Source: Afipia carboxidovorans OM5
GTDB taxonomy: Bacteria > Pseudomonadota > Alphaproteobacteria > Rhizobiales > Xanthobacteraceae
Direction of reading: 5' to 3'
Assembly (NCBI RefSeq): GCF_000218565.1
Contig: NC_015684.1
Span: 3,100,001-3,164,000 of the forward strand
Length of the DNA: 64,000 bases
Made by a program: the position numbers and the translations under genes. The notes under the pieces are model-generated. The model had not been told where the DNA came from and made no database searches. It saw only the letters and a program-made list of their open reading frames with translations. Below are positions 17,371 to 25,825 of this stretch, in pieces (position 1 is the stretch's first letter; each line of letters starts with the position of its first letter).

Positions 17371-18978
17371 TTGTCCGAGAACAATGAATCCCGTAGCTTT
17401 CTGCTTCATGAGAGATGCGACCAATTCTTATTAGAAGCTTCGGAGACGCCTCTGCTACGCCGCGACCAGCCTCTCTTCGCCAATCTGCGCAACTTTCTCT
17501 CCCGCCTTGAGAAGGAAGGCCAGCTTGTCCGCATCCGCGAACCGGTCCCGGTCGTTCACGAAATGACGGAGATTCACCGGCGCGTGCTTCATGCGAGCGG
17601 CCCGGCACTGCTGTTCGAACAACCGATCAAGGCGGACGGCGCGATCGCGGAGATGCCCATCCTCCTTAATCTGTTCGGCTCGCGCGAGCGCGTGGCTTGG
17701 GGGCTCGGCGTCAGCCCGGAGCATTTGCCAAACCTGGGCCAAGCACTCGCAGAACTGAGCGAGCCGCAGCCGCCACACAGTTTCTCCGATGCAATGGCAA
17801 AGCTACCGCTGGCGCGTGCCGTCATGGCCATGCGCCCGAAGACTGTCGAGACGCCGCCCGTGCATGACATCGTCTGGCGAGGAGACTCCATCGACCTCAC
17901 CCGGCTGCCAATCCAGATCTGTTGGCCGCACGAACCTGCGCCGCTCATCACCTGGCCGATGGTGATCACCAAAGCGCCCGACGACGAAGCCGACAGCAAC
18001 GTCAATGTCGGCGTCTACCGGATGCAGGTGATCGGCCGCGACCGCGCGATCCTGCGCTGGCTCGCGCATCGCGGCGGTGCTCGCCATCATCATTTATGGA
18101 AAGAGCGCGGCCTCGATATGCCGGTCGCAATCGCCATCGGCGCCGATCCGGCAACGATCCTTACGGCAGCGCTACCATTGCCGGAAACTCTTTCCGAATT
18201 TCGCTTCGCGGGCCTTCTTCGCGGCGCGCGTTTGCCGCTCGCACACTGCGTCAGCGTTCCATTGATGGTGCCTGCCGAAGCGGAGATCGTTATCGAAGGC
18301 ACTGTGTCTCCACACGAGACGGCACCCGAAGGGCCGTATGGCGATCACACCGGCTATTACAACGCCGTCGAGAATTTCCCCGTGATGCGCGTGTCCGCAA
18401 TCACCATGCGGCGGCAGCCGATCTATCTCTCCACATTCACCGGACGGCCGCCGGATGAGCCTTCCCGCATCGGTGAAGTTTTCAACGAACTCCTCGTCCC
18501 CTTGGTTCGGAAGCGAATTCCGGAAGTCGTGGACCTGTGGCTTCCTCCCGAAGCCTGTTCATACCGGATCGCGGTTGCCTCCATCGCAAAGCGCTATCCG
18601 GGGCAGGCGCGGCGGGTGATGCTCGCGCTATGGTCGCTGCTGCCGCAACTCACCTATACGAAGTTTCTCATTCTCGTCGATCCGGACATCAACGTCCGCG
18701 ACTGGTCCGATGTGATGTGGGCGGTTGCTACGCGCACCGACCCCTCCCGCGATTTTCTTACGCTGACGGATACGCCGATCGACTATCTCGATTTCGCATC
18801 ACCAAAGCCGGGCCTCGGCGGCAAGGTCGGTATCGACGCCACCACCAAAATTCCTCCCGAAACCGACCGCGAATGGGGACGCCTCCTCACGATGGATGAG
18901 GCTGTGATCGCGCGCGTGAACGAGATCTGGGAACGACTCGGTCTTCCTTCGAATCCCGGTGCAGCGGGAAAACAATAA
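17371..18978 (+). CDS. ubiD: UbiD-family prenylated-FMN decarboxylase
   Basis: UbiD enzymes decarboxylate 3-polyprenyl-4-hydroxybenzoate using prenylated FMN, a step of ubiquinone synthesis. The 535-residue protein contains the family start NLRNFLSRLEKEGQLVRI (residues about 39-56), the segment ETAPEGPYGDHTGYYN, where the catalytic region lies, and EPSRIGEVFNELLVPL. No in-frame ATG precedes the conserved region, so a TTG at 17371 is the best start; the first 35 residues are poorly conserved. Divergence from ubiT-ubiU-ubiV supports a quinone role. UbiX, which makes the cofactor, is not in the window. Decarboxylation of another aromatic acid cannot be excluded. Confidence 0.85.
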   Translation: MSENNESRSFLLHERCDQFLLEASETPLLRRDQPLFANLRNFLSRLEKEGQLVRIREPVPVVHEMTEIHRRVLHASGPALLFEQPIKADGAIAEMPILLNLFGSRERVAWGLGVSPEHLPNLGQALAELSEPQPPHSFSDAMAKLPLARAVMAMRPKTVETPPVHDIVWRGDSIDLTRLPIQICWPHEPAPLITWPMVITKAPDDEADSNVNVGVYRMQVIGRDRAILRWLAHRGGARHHHLWKERGLDMPVAIAIGADPATILTAALPLPETLSEFRFAGLLRGARLPLAHCVSVPLMVPAEAEIVIEGTVSPHETAPEGPYGDHTGYYNAVENFPVMRVSAITMRRQPIYLSTFTGRPPDEPSRIGEVFNELLVPLVRKRIPEVVDLWLPPEACSYRIAVASIAKRYPGQARRVMLALWSLLPQLTYTKFLILVDPDINVRDWSDVMWAVATRTDPSRDFLTLTDTPIDYLDFASPKPGLGGKVGIDATTKIPPETDREWGRLLTMDEAVIARVNEIWERLGLPSNPGAAGKQ

Positions 18979-18990
18979 GCGGCCACTCCG

Positions 18991-20037
18991 TCAGGGCGCC
19001 ATTTCGAAAGAGGACCGCATCACTTCGTTATGGATGAAGCCACGCTGCATGTAAGCAAGCGTCATTTCGGCCAGCGCTGGCGCCATCAGGAAGCCGTGGC
19101 GATAAAGCCCATTAATCGATATTTTTTGTTTGCTGACGACGACCCGCGGCAAATGATCCGGAAACGCCGGGCGAAGTCCCGCACCGACTTCGAGAATATG
19201 AGCATCTGCGAACGCGGGGTGAACGGCACAAGCCGCCGTCAGCAATTCCACCGTCGAGCGCAAACTGACCGCCGTGTCCTCACTCTCGATACTGGTCGCA
19301 CCGATCATGAAGCAATTGTTCTCGCGCGGGATCACATAGATCGGCCAGCGCGGATGAAGAAGGCGCACCGGGCGCATCAGCTCGATGCCCTGCGCTTCGA
19401 CGACAACCATTTCACCTTTGACGCCGCGCAAATCTGAGAATTTATCGCGGGCGGCAAGGCCACGGCAATCGATCACGACGTGACCGGCTTGTCCGGCAAG
19501 CACATCCAGATCGCAATCTGCCTGAAACCGGATGATGCCGCCAGCGGCAACGAAACGCGCATGCAACTTCGGCAACACGGCACGTGGCTCGACATGCCCT
19601 TCGCCGGCAAAGAACAGGCCTTCGCGAAATCGATTGCCGAGATCCGGCTCAAGCTCCGCGACGCCTCGCGCATCGAGGCGCTCATGTCCCGTCGTCAATT
19701 TCGCGAACCGGTCGAAATCCGCACGATCACGCGCATGAGCGACAACAAGCGAGCCGTTGAACGGCGTGTCAGGCAGATGCTTGCGCCAAAGTTCCAGCGA
19801 GCGCGTGCCGAGATCGGTGATGAGCGGTTCAGACGCCTCGGCTTCACACCATGGCGCCAGCATGCCACCAGCCCAATGGCTGGTGGCATAAGTCATGGCG
19901 ACATCGTCACGCTCGAACAGCATGACGTCATAGCCTGCACAGGCAAACAGAAGCGCCTGCCAGCTTCCCACAATGCCAGCGCCAATAACGGTGACGGAAG
20001 ACGGTCCGTCCGGTGCCGGCGGCTCTCGAAACATCAT
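18991..20037 (-). CDS. FAD-dependent amine/amino-acid oxidase, ThiO/DadA family
   Basis: The 348-residue protein has an N-terminal FAD-binding Rossmann motif (VTVIGAGIVG near residue 15) and the HWAGGMLAPWCEAE segment found in ThiO-type glycine oxidases, which make the imine for the thiazole ring of thiamine. The C-terminal GLRPAFPDHLPRV and GLYRHGFLMAP segments are also typical. No other thi genes are here, so substrate is unproven. Two adjacent ATG codons (20037, 20034) are the likeliest starts; an ATG at 20094 would add 19 residues. It ends 12 bases past the convergent ubiD-family gene. Confidence 0.75.
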   Translation of the reverse strand: MMFREPPAPDGPSSVTVIGAGIVGSWQALLFACAGYDVMLFERDDVAMTYATSHWAGGMLAPWCEAEASEPLITDLGTRSLELWRKHLPDTPFNGSLVVAHARDRADFDRFAKLTTGHERLDARGVAELEPDLGNRFREGLFFAGEGHVEPRAVLPKLHARFVAAGGIIRFQADCDLDVLAGQAGHVVIDCRGLAARDKFSDLRGVKGEMVVVEAQGIELMRPVRLLHPRWPIYVIPRENNCFMIGATSIESEDTAVSLRSTVELLTAACAVHPAFADAHILEVGAGLRPAFPDHLPRVVVSKQKISINGLYRHGFLMAPALAEMTLAYMQRGFIHNEVMRSSFEMAP

Positions 20038-20185
20038 CACAATCCCGGAAGAGAATTCGAAGGCGTTGTTGATGGGGTCCTGCCGGACAGCCATCAACAA
20101 CGCCTGACGGGTGCGACGCTAATCCCGGATCGGGAATGTTGCATTGTCCGGTGTCAAAATTGGCGCGCGTCCAATCGGCTTTATT

Positions 20186-22150
20186 TCACCCGGCCTGTTT
20201 CGCGGGCGAGAGCGACCGGCGCTTTCCAATGCCGGGTAAATCTGTCCTATTCTTGCCGGTACCCCGGCGGGTGCCGTCCGACAGAAGGCGCAAACCGTTC
20301 AGCACCACGAGCACCGTGCCACCTTCATGCCCGATGACCACCAACGGCAACGGTAGTTCGAAGAACAAGCCACCGATGACCAGCACCATCATGGCGCCGA
20401 TCGCGAAGATTAGGTTTTGCCGGATGATCGCGACCGAACGGCGGGCCAGACGATGTGCATCTGCAAGCCTCTCCATGTCTTCCGACAGCAGTGCCACATC
20501 GGCGGCTTGAAGGGCAACTTCCGAACCAGCGGCCCCCATTGCGATGCCAATATCGGCACGGGCGAGAGCAGCGGCATCATTGACGCCGTCACCGACAAAG
20601 GCAATCTTGCCGCTCTGCGCGAGTTCGCCGACGCTGCGCACTTTATCCTCGGGCAGAAGCTCGGCATGGATCTCGTCCGGCGAGAATCCCAGCTCCTGGC
20701 CGATCCGCAGCGCCACCGGCCTGCGATCTCCCGTCATCATCACGATTCGGTGCACGCCACTCTCCCGCAGGGCGGCCAGCGCCGAAGCCGAGGTGGCCCT
20801 CGCCTCGTCCGCCACATTGACGGCACCCAGCACGGTCGAACCACGCCCGAGATAGACGACGGTCTGCGCACGCTCTGCGAGAGTCTTGAGCCCGTCATGA
20901 TCGACAGACGCACTCATCGCCTCGGCCAGATATGGGTTACCGGCCCATATCGGACCGAAATCGTCGCGGCCGACGATACCGGCGCCGGGGCGTGCCTTTA
21001 CATCCGTGACCTTCACGATGTCGAGGCCACGTCGAGCAACCTCCCCGCGGATCGCCGCAGCGATATGATGTTCCGAATGCGCTTCGAGTCCGGCAAGCAG
21101 CGACAGAAAACGATTCTCGTCGCCATCCAGCGCAACGATTTGCGTCACCGCCGCACGGCCGGTCGTCAGCGTCCCGGTCTTGTCGAATGCGAAGGTGTCG
21201 ACGGCGGCGAGCGTCTCCAGCGCACCGCCGCCCTTGAACAGGACACCGCCGCGGGCCGCCGCAGACAGCGCCGACAGAATGGCGGCAGGCACCGAGACCA
21301 CGATGGCACAAGGGCTTGCGGCGACCAGCATGGTCGCGGCGCGATAGAGCGAAGTTTCCCAATCGTTTCCGAGCCGATAGAAAACGCCAAGCGCAATCAC
21401 AAATCCAACCAGAACGGCGATCGTGTAACGCTGCCCGAACCATGCGCTGAACCGCTCGGACGGCGCCTTGGCGGCCTGCGCTTCAGTGACAAGCGCGATC
21501 ATCCGGGCGACCGTGCTTTGTGCCAGGGTTTTTATGATCCGCACATCGAGGACGCCATCGAGGTTCACCGTTGCCTCAAAAACCTGCTGATCCGGTTCCT
21601 TGCGAACGGGCATCGATTCGCCGGTAATCGTGGATTCGTCGAGCGAGCCTCGCCCGCTGACGATCATTCCATCCGCTGGAACGCGCGAGCCGGGGCGGAG
21701 AATGACCAGATCACCAACGCAAAGATCGGAGGCTGCGATCTCCTCAACGGTGCCGTCACTCGATTTTCGGAAAGCGGTTTCCGGACGGAGCGCCATCAGC
21801 GCCTCGACGGCACGCCGCGCCCGTCCCATCGCGCGCTCTTCAAGGGTCGTGGACAGGCTGAAAAGAGTGAGCAGAACCGCGCCCTCGACCGACGCTCCGA
21901 CGATCGCGGCAGCTATTGCCGCAACAATCATCAAGAGATCGATGTCGAGGACATGATCGTTCCACAGGGCTTTCAGGGCGCGCCAACCCGTCGGCACACC
22001 GCCGGCAAGATAAGCGAGGACAGCGCCACCCAATGTTATTTGCGGCGCAAGCGAACCCTCCAGAACCCAAGAGCCGGCAATCGCGAGGGCAAGGCCCGCG
22101 ACGGTTATCGCAGTGAAAATAACGGACAAGCTTGGCAGGCTACGCGGCAA
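20186..22150 (-). CDS. P1B-4 type heavy-metal exporting ATPase
   Basis: The 654-residue metal-pumping P-type ATPase shows an actuator motif TITGES, the phosphorylation site DKTGT and the hinge GDGVNDAAAL. The membrane metal site reads SPC rather than CPC, and HEGGT lies in the penultimate helix; that pair defines subgroup P1B-4 (Co/Zn/Fe(II) exporters such as CoaT, CtpD, PfeT). No N-terminal metal-binding domain exists; the protein begins at the first helix. The start is a TTG at 22150 with GGAGAG seven bases upstream. An Irr/Fur-like palindrome 50 bases upstream points to iron as cargo or signal. Confidence 0.92.
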   Translation of the reverse strand: MPRSLPSLSVIFTAITVAGLALAIAGSWVLEGSLAPQITLGGAVLAYLAGGVPTGWRALKALWNDHVLDIDLLMIVAAIAAAIVGASVEGAVLLTLFSLSTTLEERAMGRARRAVEALMALRPETAFRKSSDGTVEEIAASDLCVGDLVILRPGSRVPADGMIVSGRGSLDESTITGESMPVRKEPDQQVFEATVNLDGVLDVRIIKTLAQSTVARMIALVTEAQAAKAPSERFSAWFGQRYTIAVLVGFVIALGVFYRLGNDWETSLYRAATMLVAASPCAIVVSVPAAILSALSAAARGGVLFKGGGALETLAAVDTFAFDKTGTLTTGRAAVTQIVALDGDENRFLSLLAGLEAHSEHHIAAAIRGEVARRGLDIVKVTDVKARPGAGIVGRDDFGPIWAGNPYLAEAMSASVDHDGLKTLAERAQTVVYLGRGSTVLGAVNVADEARATSASALAALRESGVHRIVMMTGDRRPVALRIGQELGFSPDEIHAELLPEDKVRSVGELAQSGKIAFVGDGVNDAAALARADIGIAMGAAGSEVALQAADVALLSEDMERLADAHRLARRSVAIIRQNLIFAIGAMMVLVIGGLFFELPLPLVVIGHEGGTVLVVLNGLRLLSDGTRRGTGKNRTDLPGIGKRRSLSPAKQAG

Positions 22151-22484
22151 CAGACTCTCCGGTCGTCATCGGTGACGTGCTGGCAACCAAGGGCACTAGC
22201 TATAGTTTAGAATAATTCTAATCTATAGCATTAGCCAACTGGCGAAGCAATCGACACCGCATGCGGTCCGTACCGGGTTTCCGTCAGACGAAGCGGGCGC
22301 CGGGTTCCCTCTGAATTTGTGTGACTTCAAGGCCGTATATGGGCACCTCACCCAACCGATCTTTCGGGGGTGTCGCGATTTCCCTGCACGGCCTTGCATC
22401 CTCGACGGCGCCGACCGTGCTCATCATCCTTGTGATCTATATCGTGCCTAGGGCAAACGAGCCCGTCCGTTGCAATAGCGGTTC
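22151..22484. other. Non-coding spacer between ferritin-like gene and metal ATPase
   Basis: This 334-base stretch holds the ATPase promoter region with its operator at 22200-22228. The rest (22229-22484) shows no credible coding frame, RNA gene or repeat that I can support. Confidence 0.6.
22200..22228. promoter_or_regulatory. Irr iron-control-element-like palindrome
   Basis: The core TTTAGAA-TAA-TTCTAAT (22206-22222) matches the Irr ICE consensus TTTAGAA-N3-TTCTAAA at 13 of 14 fixed positions. It is framed on both sides by CTATAG, giving a 29-base palindrome with one mismatched pair. Read in 7-1-7 form it is also a perfect Fur-superfamily repeat, TTAGAAT-A-ATTCTAA. It lies about 50 bases before the ATPase start, in promoter position, so repression of the exporter at low iron is the natural reading. 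Confidence 0.75.
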
Positions 22485-23372
22485 CTAGGCCGGTTCGCTG
22501 GCCGAGGCCGCCGCCGCGCGCAAGCCCGCCAGACGCGCGATCGACTGCGTGGCAAGCTCCTGCGCAAAATCGAGACTGCTCTGATCCTTCGCCCTGTCCG
22601 CCTCGTCGAGATATACATTCGACAGTTGCTCCGCACGTCGCAAGGCACGCTGCTTGATCTGTTCGATCTCGCCAAGAGCGGGCGTCTCGAAATCTTCCGG
22701 CAGAATAACGTCGTGAGAAGAAAATCCCGGCATCCCGACATGCAGAAGCCGCCTGCCCTCCGCCGGCGGCAGCGTTTGCGACCATGCGATGATGTCCCGC
22801 CGCAACAGGCTCTCCAGCAGAGCTGCGGACGCATCCCTGTCGCTCTGCTCATCTTCCGTCGCGTACTTGTGTTCGCTTTGCCACGCAAGGCGCCGTTCGC
22901 GGCGCAGCGCATTGCCATCGGACAACGCCTCCCGCGCCAATCGCTCTGCGGCAGCACGGACTGCGGAATCTCTGGTGAGCGCCGCGACATAGGTCCAGTA
23001 GATAAACGCGCGGCGGCGATGGCGTACGGCGAGCGCCCACACCGCATAAGGCGTCGAGAGGCCGGATTGCGCGATATCGCTGACTTCCTGTGCCGGAACG
23101 AGATCCCTGAATGTCGTCGGCAATTTTTTGAGATCCGGCGGTGCGCCACAGATTTGACTGCAAGCTTCTGCGATCGCGTCGGCACGCGCAGTCTCTCGTG
23201 ACGCGAGCGTTTCAAAGACTGAGCTGATCGCTTGTGATCCCTGAGCAACGTGTGCTGCGACTGCACCGTAATGCTGCGCCGCAAACTGCGCCTGATGAAA
23301 GGCAACTGCGTAAAACTCCGGCAGAGTTGCGATCGGTGCGGGTGTCACCGTCAACAGAGGCTCTTCGCGCAT
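22485..23372 (-). CDS. Ferritin-like (rubrerythrin-fold) protein, degenerate metal site, function unknown
   Basis: The 295-residue protein is rich in helix. The segment HYGAVAAHVAQG...FETLASRETARA (about residues 32-65) and a later segment with AERLAREALSDG resemble the two helix pairs of rubrerythrin-type ferritin-like domains. The E-x-x-H ligand pairs are largely replaced, so a di-iron centre is doubtful. A Glu/Arg-rich C-terminal 120 residues may be coiled coil. ATG 23372 with GGAG six bases upstream is preferred over a TTG at 23414. It is divergent from nosR and shares its promoter region. I do not know its role; denitrification is suggested by position only. Confidence 0.6.
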   Translation of the reverse strand: MREEPLLTVTPAPIATLPEFYAVAFHQAQFAAQHYGAVAAHVAQGSQAISSVFETLASRETARADAIAEACSQICGAPPDLKKLPTTFRDLVPAQEVSDIAQSGLSTPYAVWALAVRHRRRAFIYWTYVAALTRDSAVRAAAERLAREALSDGNALRRERRLAWQSEHKYATEDEQSDRDASAALLESLLRRDIIAWSQTLPPAEGRRLLHVGMPGFSSHDVILPEDFETPALGEIEQIKQRALRRAEQLSNVYLDEADRAKDQSSLDFAQELATQSIARLAGLRAAAASASEPA

Positions 23373-23423
23373 GCAGAACTCCGCCTCGCAGTTGCTTTTT
23401 TTGACGCAGAACAATTATCGATA

Positions 23424-23439
23424 TTATCGTGGCTGATAA
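23424..23439. promoter_or_regulatory. Inverted repeat upstream of nosR
   Basis: TTATC-N6-GATAA occurs 27 bases before the nosR start; a further TTATCG copy lies at 23415-23420. It is not a canonical Fnr or Nnr box. It is the only symmetrical element I see in the nosR promoter region, so it may be an operator or an AT-rich promoter feature. Confidence 0.3.
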
Positions 23440-23465
23440 AGATATCCAAGCAAGGTTACCGAGAG

Positions 23466-25808
23466 ATGGGAACCGGCGGCGTTTTGTCGGCTTCTCCTGA
23501 AGCTGCAAGAGCGGATGGAGACCCTTTGTCTAAATTCCGAGATATCTGCGTCGCCTGCATTATCGCATGTGTCTGCCTGATCGGCGCTGGCCTGTTTGCC
23601 GCAGACGCGCATGCTGCAGGTCAGCTCAGCAATTATCTCGCCAAGGCGCAGCCGTCAGAACTCATTCCGGATGCAAACCGCTTCGGGCCGCTGCAAGGCG
23701 ATCCGCCGATCGCGCCGGTCTACAAGGACGACCAGCTTCTGGGCTATGCCTATCTTAATTCCGATCTTTCCAACGCAGTCGGCTATTCCGGAAAGCCGAT
23801 CCGCGTTCTCGTTGGCATCAGCACCAAGGGCGTTCTCACCGGCTTCAGGCTCGTCGAGCACAAAGAGCCGATCGTTCTGATCGGAATTCCGGAAAAGCGC
23901 GTTCTCGATGCCATCAACAAGCTTGTCGGCACCGATATGGTGCCGGTGGTGAACGGCGCGGCTCGCACACCTCAGGTCGATATCGTCAGCGGCGCGACCG
24001 TGACCGTGCTTGTGATCGGCGACAGTATCGCCCGTTCGGCATCGAAGCTGATCAAGACCGGGCGGCTCGGCGCGCAAGGTCAGGCCAATATAGCCGCGGC
24101 TGCGGCGCAGGTGGTCAAGACCATCGATATGGCCAAGAGCGAGGTGCAGGACTGGCAGACATTGCTGGGCGACGGCTCGATCCGGCGGCTGCATATGAGC
24201 GTTGCCGATATCAACGAAGCCTATCAGAAGTCCGGCAACGCCGCTGCCATCGCGCATCCGGAGACCGGGGATCCCACTGAGGATTTCATCGATCTCTATG
24301 TTGCGGACGTTGCGGTGCCGACGATCGGCCGCAGCCTGCTCGGCGATGAGGGATATGACCGCCTCAAGGCGAGACTGAAGCCCGGCCAGCAGGCGATCGT
24401 GGTTGCCGGCTCGGGCCGGTATTCGTTCAAGGGATCGGGCTACGTTCGCGGCGGCATCTTCGATCGTCTCGAACTGCTTCAGGACACGAACAGCATCCGC
24501 TTTCGCGACCGCGACCATACCCGGCTCGGCGACTTTGCCGCTGCAGGCGCACCAAGCTTCCCCGAGATCAGCCTGTTCGTGCTGCCGCCGGATTTTACGT
24601 TCGATCCGGCCGAGCCATGGACGCTGCAGCTTCTGGTGCAGCGGGGCGTCGGCGCACGCGACAAGGCATTCCTGACCTTCGATCTCGGCTACACGCTGCC
24701 GGATGCGTATCTCAAGCGCGAGCAGCCCTCGACGATCGTTCAGACCGAACAACCCGCAGCCTCGCCGCAGCCCGCAGATAAGGCAGCAGCGACAGTTGAT
24801 GCCGACGACGAACCGCTGTGGATCAGGATCTGGCGCGGCGACATCGTTCGCATCGGCATCACCGTGTTCGCGCTCGGTACGCTGACGGTGATCTTCTTCT
24901 TCCAGAACGTCCTGGTGCGGCGTCCCCGCATCTATGTCTGGGTGCGGCGATCCTATTTGCTGTTCGTGCTGGTCTGGCTCGGCTGGTACGTCAACGCCCA
25001 GCTCTCCGTTGTCAACGTCCTGACGTTCATCAATTCGCTGCTGACGGGATTTAGCTGGGAATACTTCCTGTCCGCGCCGCACATCTTCCTGCTGTGGGCG
25101 TCGGTCGCTGCTGCCCTCCTGTTCTGGGGACGCGGGCCGTTCTGCGGCTGGCTTTGCCCCTTCGGCGCGTTGCAGGAGTTGCTGAGCGCTGTCGCGCAAG
25201 CGCTCAAGGTACCGCAAATCCGGGTGCCGTGGGGCCTGCATGAGCGGCTTTGGCCGATCAAGTACATGATCTTTCTCGGCCTGTTCGGGCTGTCGTTCTA
25301 CTCCATCGCGCTTGCGGAGCAGCTCGCGGAAGTCGAGCCGTTCAAGACGGCGATCATCCTGAAGTTCGCGCGCGAGTGGCCGTTCGTCATCTATGCACTG
25401 ACGCTGCTCGCTGCGGGATTGTTTATCGAGCGGTTCTTCTGCCGCTATCTGTGCCCGCTCGGCGCTGCGCTCGCCATTCCCGGCCGCATTCGCATGTTCG
25501 AGTGGCTTCGCCGCTGGCCGGAATGCGGTTCACCCTGCCAACGCTGCGCCAACGAATGCCCGGTGCAGTCGATCCACCCGGAAGGCCACATCAACGTCAA
25601 CGAGTGCATCTACTGCATGCACTGTCAGGAGCTTTATTTCGACGATCATCGTTGTCCACACATGATCCAAGTGCGTCTCAAGCGAGAGAAGCGCGAAGCG
25701 CTGTCCTCGCCATCCATGCGGGCCAAAAAAGGGCCGGACACAATCATCACCGCCGGAGGCAAGACGATCAGCGCACCCGGCGGTTCGGTCGCAACACCTA
25801 CAACCTGA
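23466..25808 (+). CDS. nosR: Membrane iron-sulphur flavoprotein NosR
   Basis: NosR is needed for expression and electron supply of nitrous oxide reductase. The 780-residue protein has an N-terminal hydrophobic/signal segment (about residues 30-53). A periplasmic FMN-binding domain follows; its VSGATVTVLVIGDS segment includes the Thr that carries covalently bound FMN. About five membrane helices come next, with CGWLCPFGALQ and CRYLCPLGAA motifs of the NapH/NosR type. Two C-terminal ferredoxin motifs follow (CQRCANECP and CIYCMHCQ...CP). Start ATG 23466 was chosen over a long upstream extension because it overlaps little and has a GAGAG site. It leads the nos operon. Confidence 0.96.
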   Translation: MGTGGVLSASPEAARADGDPLSKFRDICVACIIACVCLIGAGLFAADAHAAGQLSNYLAKAQPSELIPDANRFGPLQGDPPIAPVYKDDQLLGYAYLNSDLSNAVGYSGKPIRVLVGISTKGVLTGFRLVEHKEPIVLIGIPEKRVLDAINKLVGTDMVPVVNGAARTPQVDIVSGATVTVLVIGDSIARSASKLIKTGRLGAQGQANIAAAAAQVVKTIDMAKSEVQDWQTLLGDGSIRRLHMSVADINEAYQKSGNAAAIAHPETGDPTEDFIDLYVADVAVPTIGRSLLGDEGYDRLKARLKPGQQAIVVAGSGRYSFKGSGYVRGGIFDRLELLQDTNSIRFRDRDHTRLGDFAAAGAPSFPEISLFVLPPDFTFDPAEPWTLQLLVQRGVGARDKAFLTFDLGYTLPDAYLKREQPSTIVQTEQPAASPQPADKAAATVDADDEPLWIRIWRGDIVRIGITVFALGTLTVIFFFQNVLVRRPRIYVWVRRSYLLFVLVWLGWYVNAQLSVVNVLTFINSLLTGFSWEYFLSAPHIFLLWASVAAALLFWGRGPFCGWLCPFGALQELLSAVAQALKVPQIRVPWGLHERLWPIKYMIFLGLFGLSFYSIALAEQLAEVEPFKTAIILKFAREWPFVIYALTLLAAGLFIERFFCRYLCPLGAALAIPGRIRMFEWLRRWPECGSPCQRCANECPVQSIHPEGHINVNECIYCMHCQELYFDDHRCPHMIQVRLKREKREALSSPSMRAKKGPDTIITAGGKTISAPGGSVATPTT

Positions 25809-25825
25809 AAACCTAGGAGACTTCC

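Noticed and set aside
20417..22210. 597-codon open frame on the plus strand
   Set aside because: Fully antisense to the P1B-4 ATPase, whose motifs are unambiguous; composition is that of a shadow frame.
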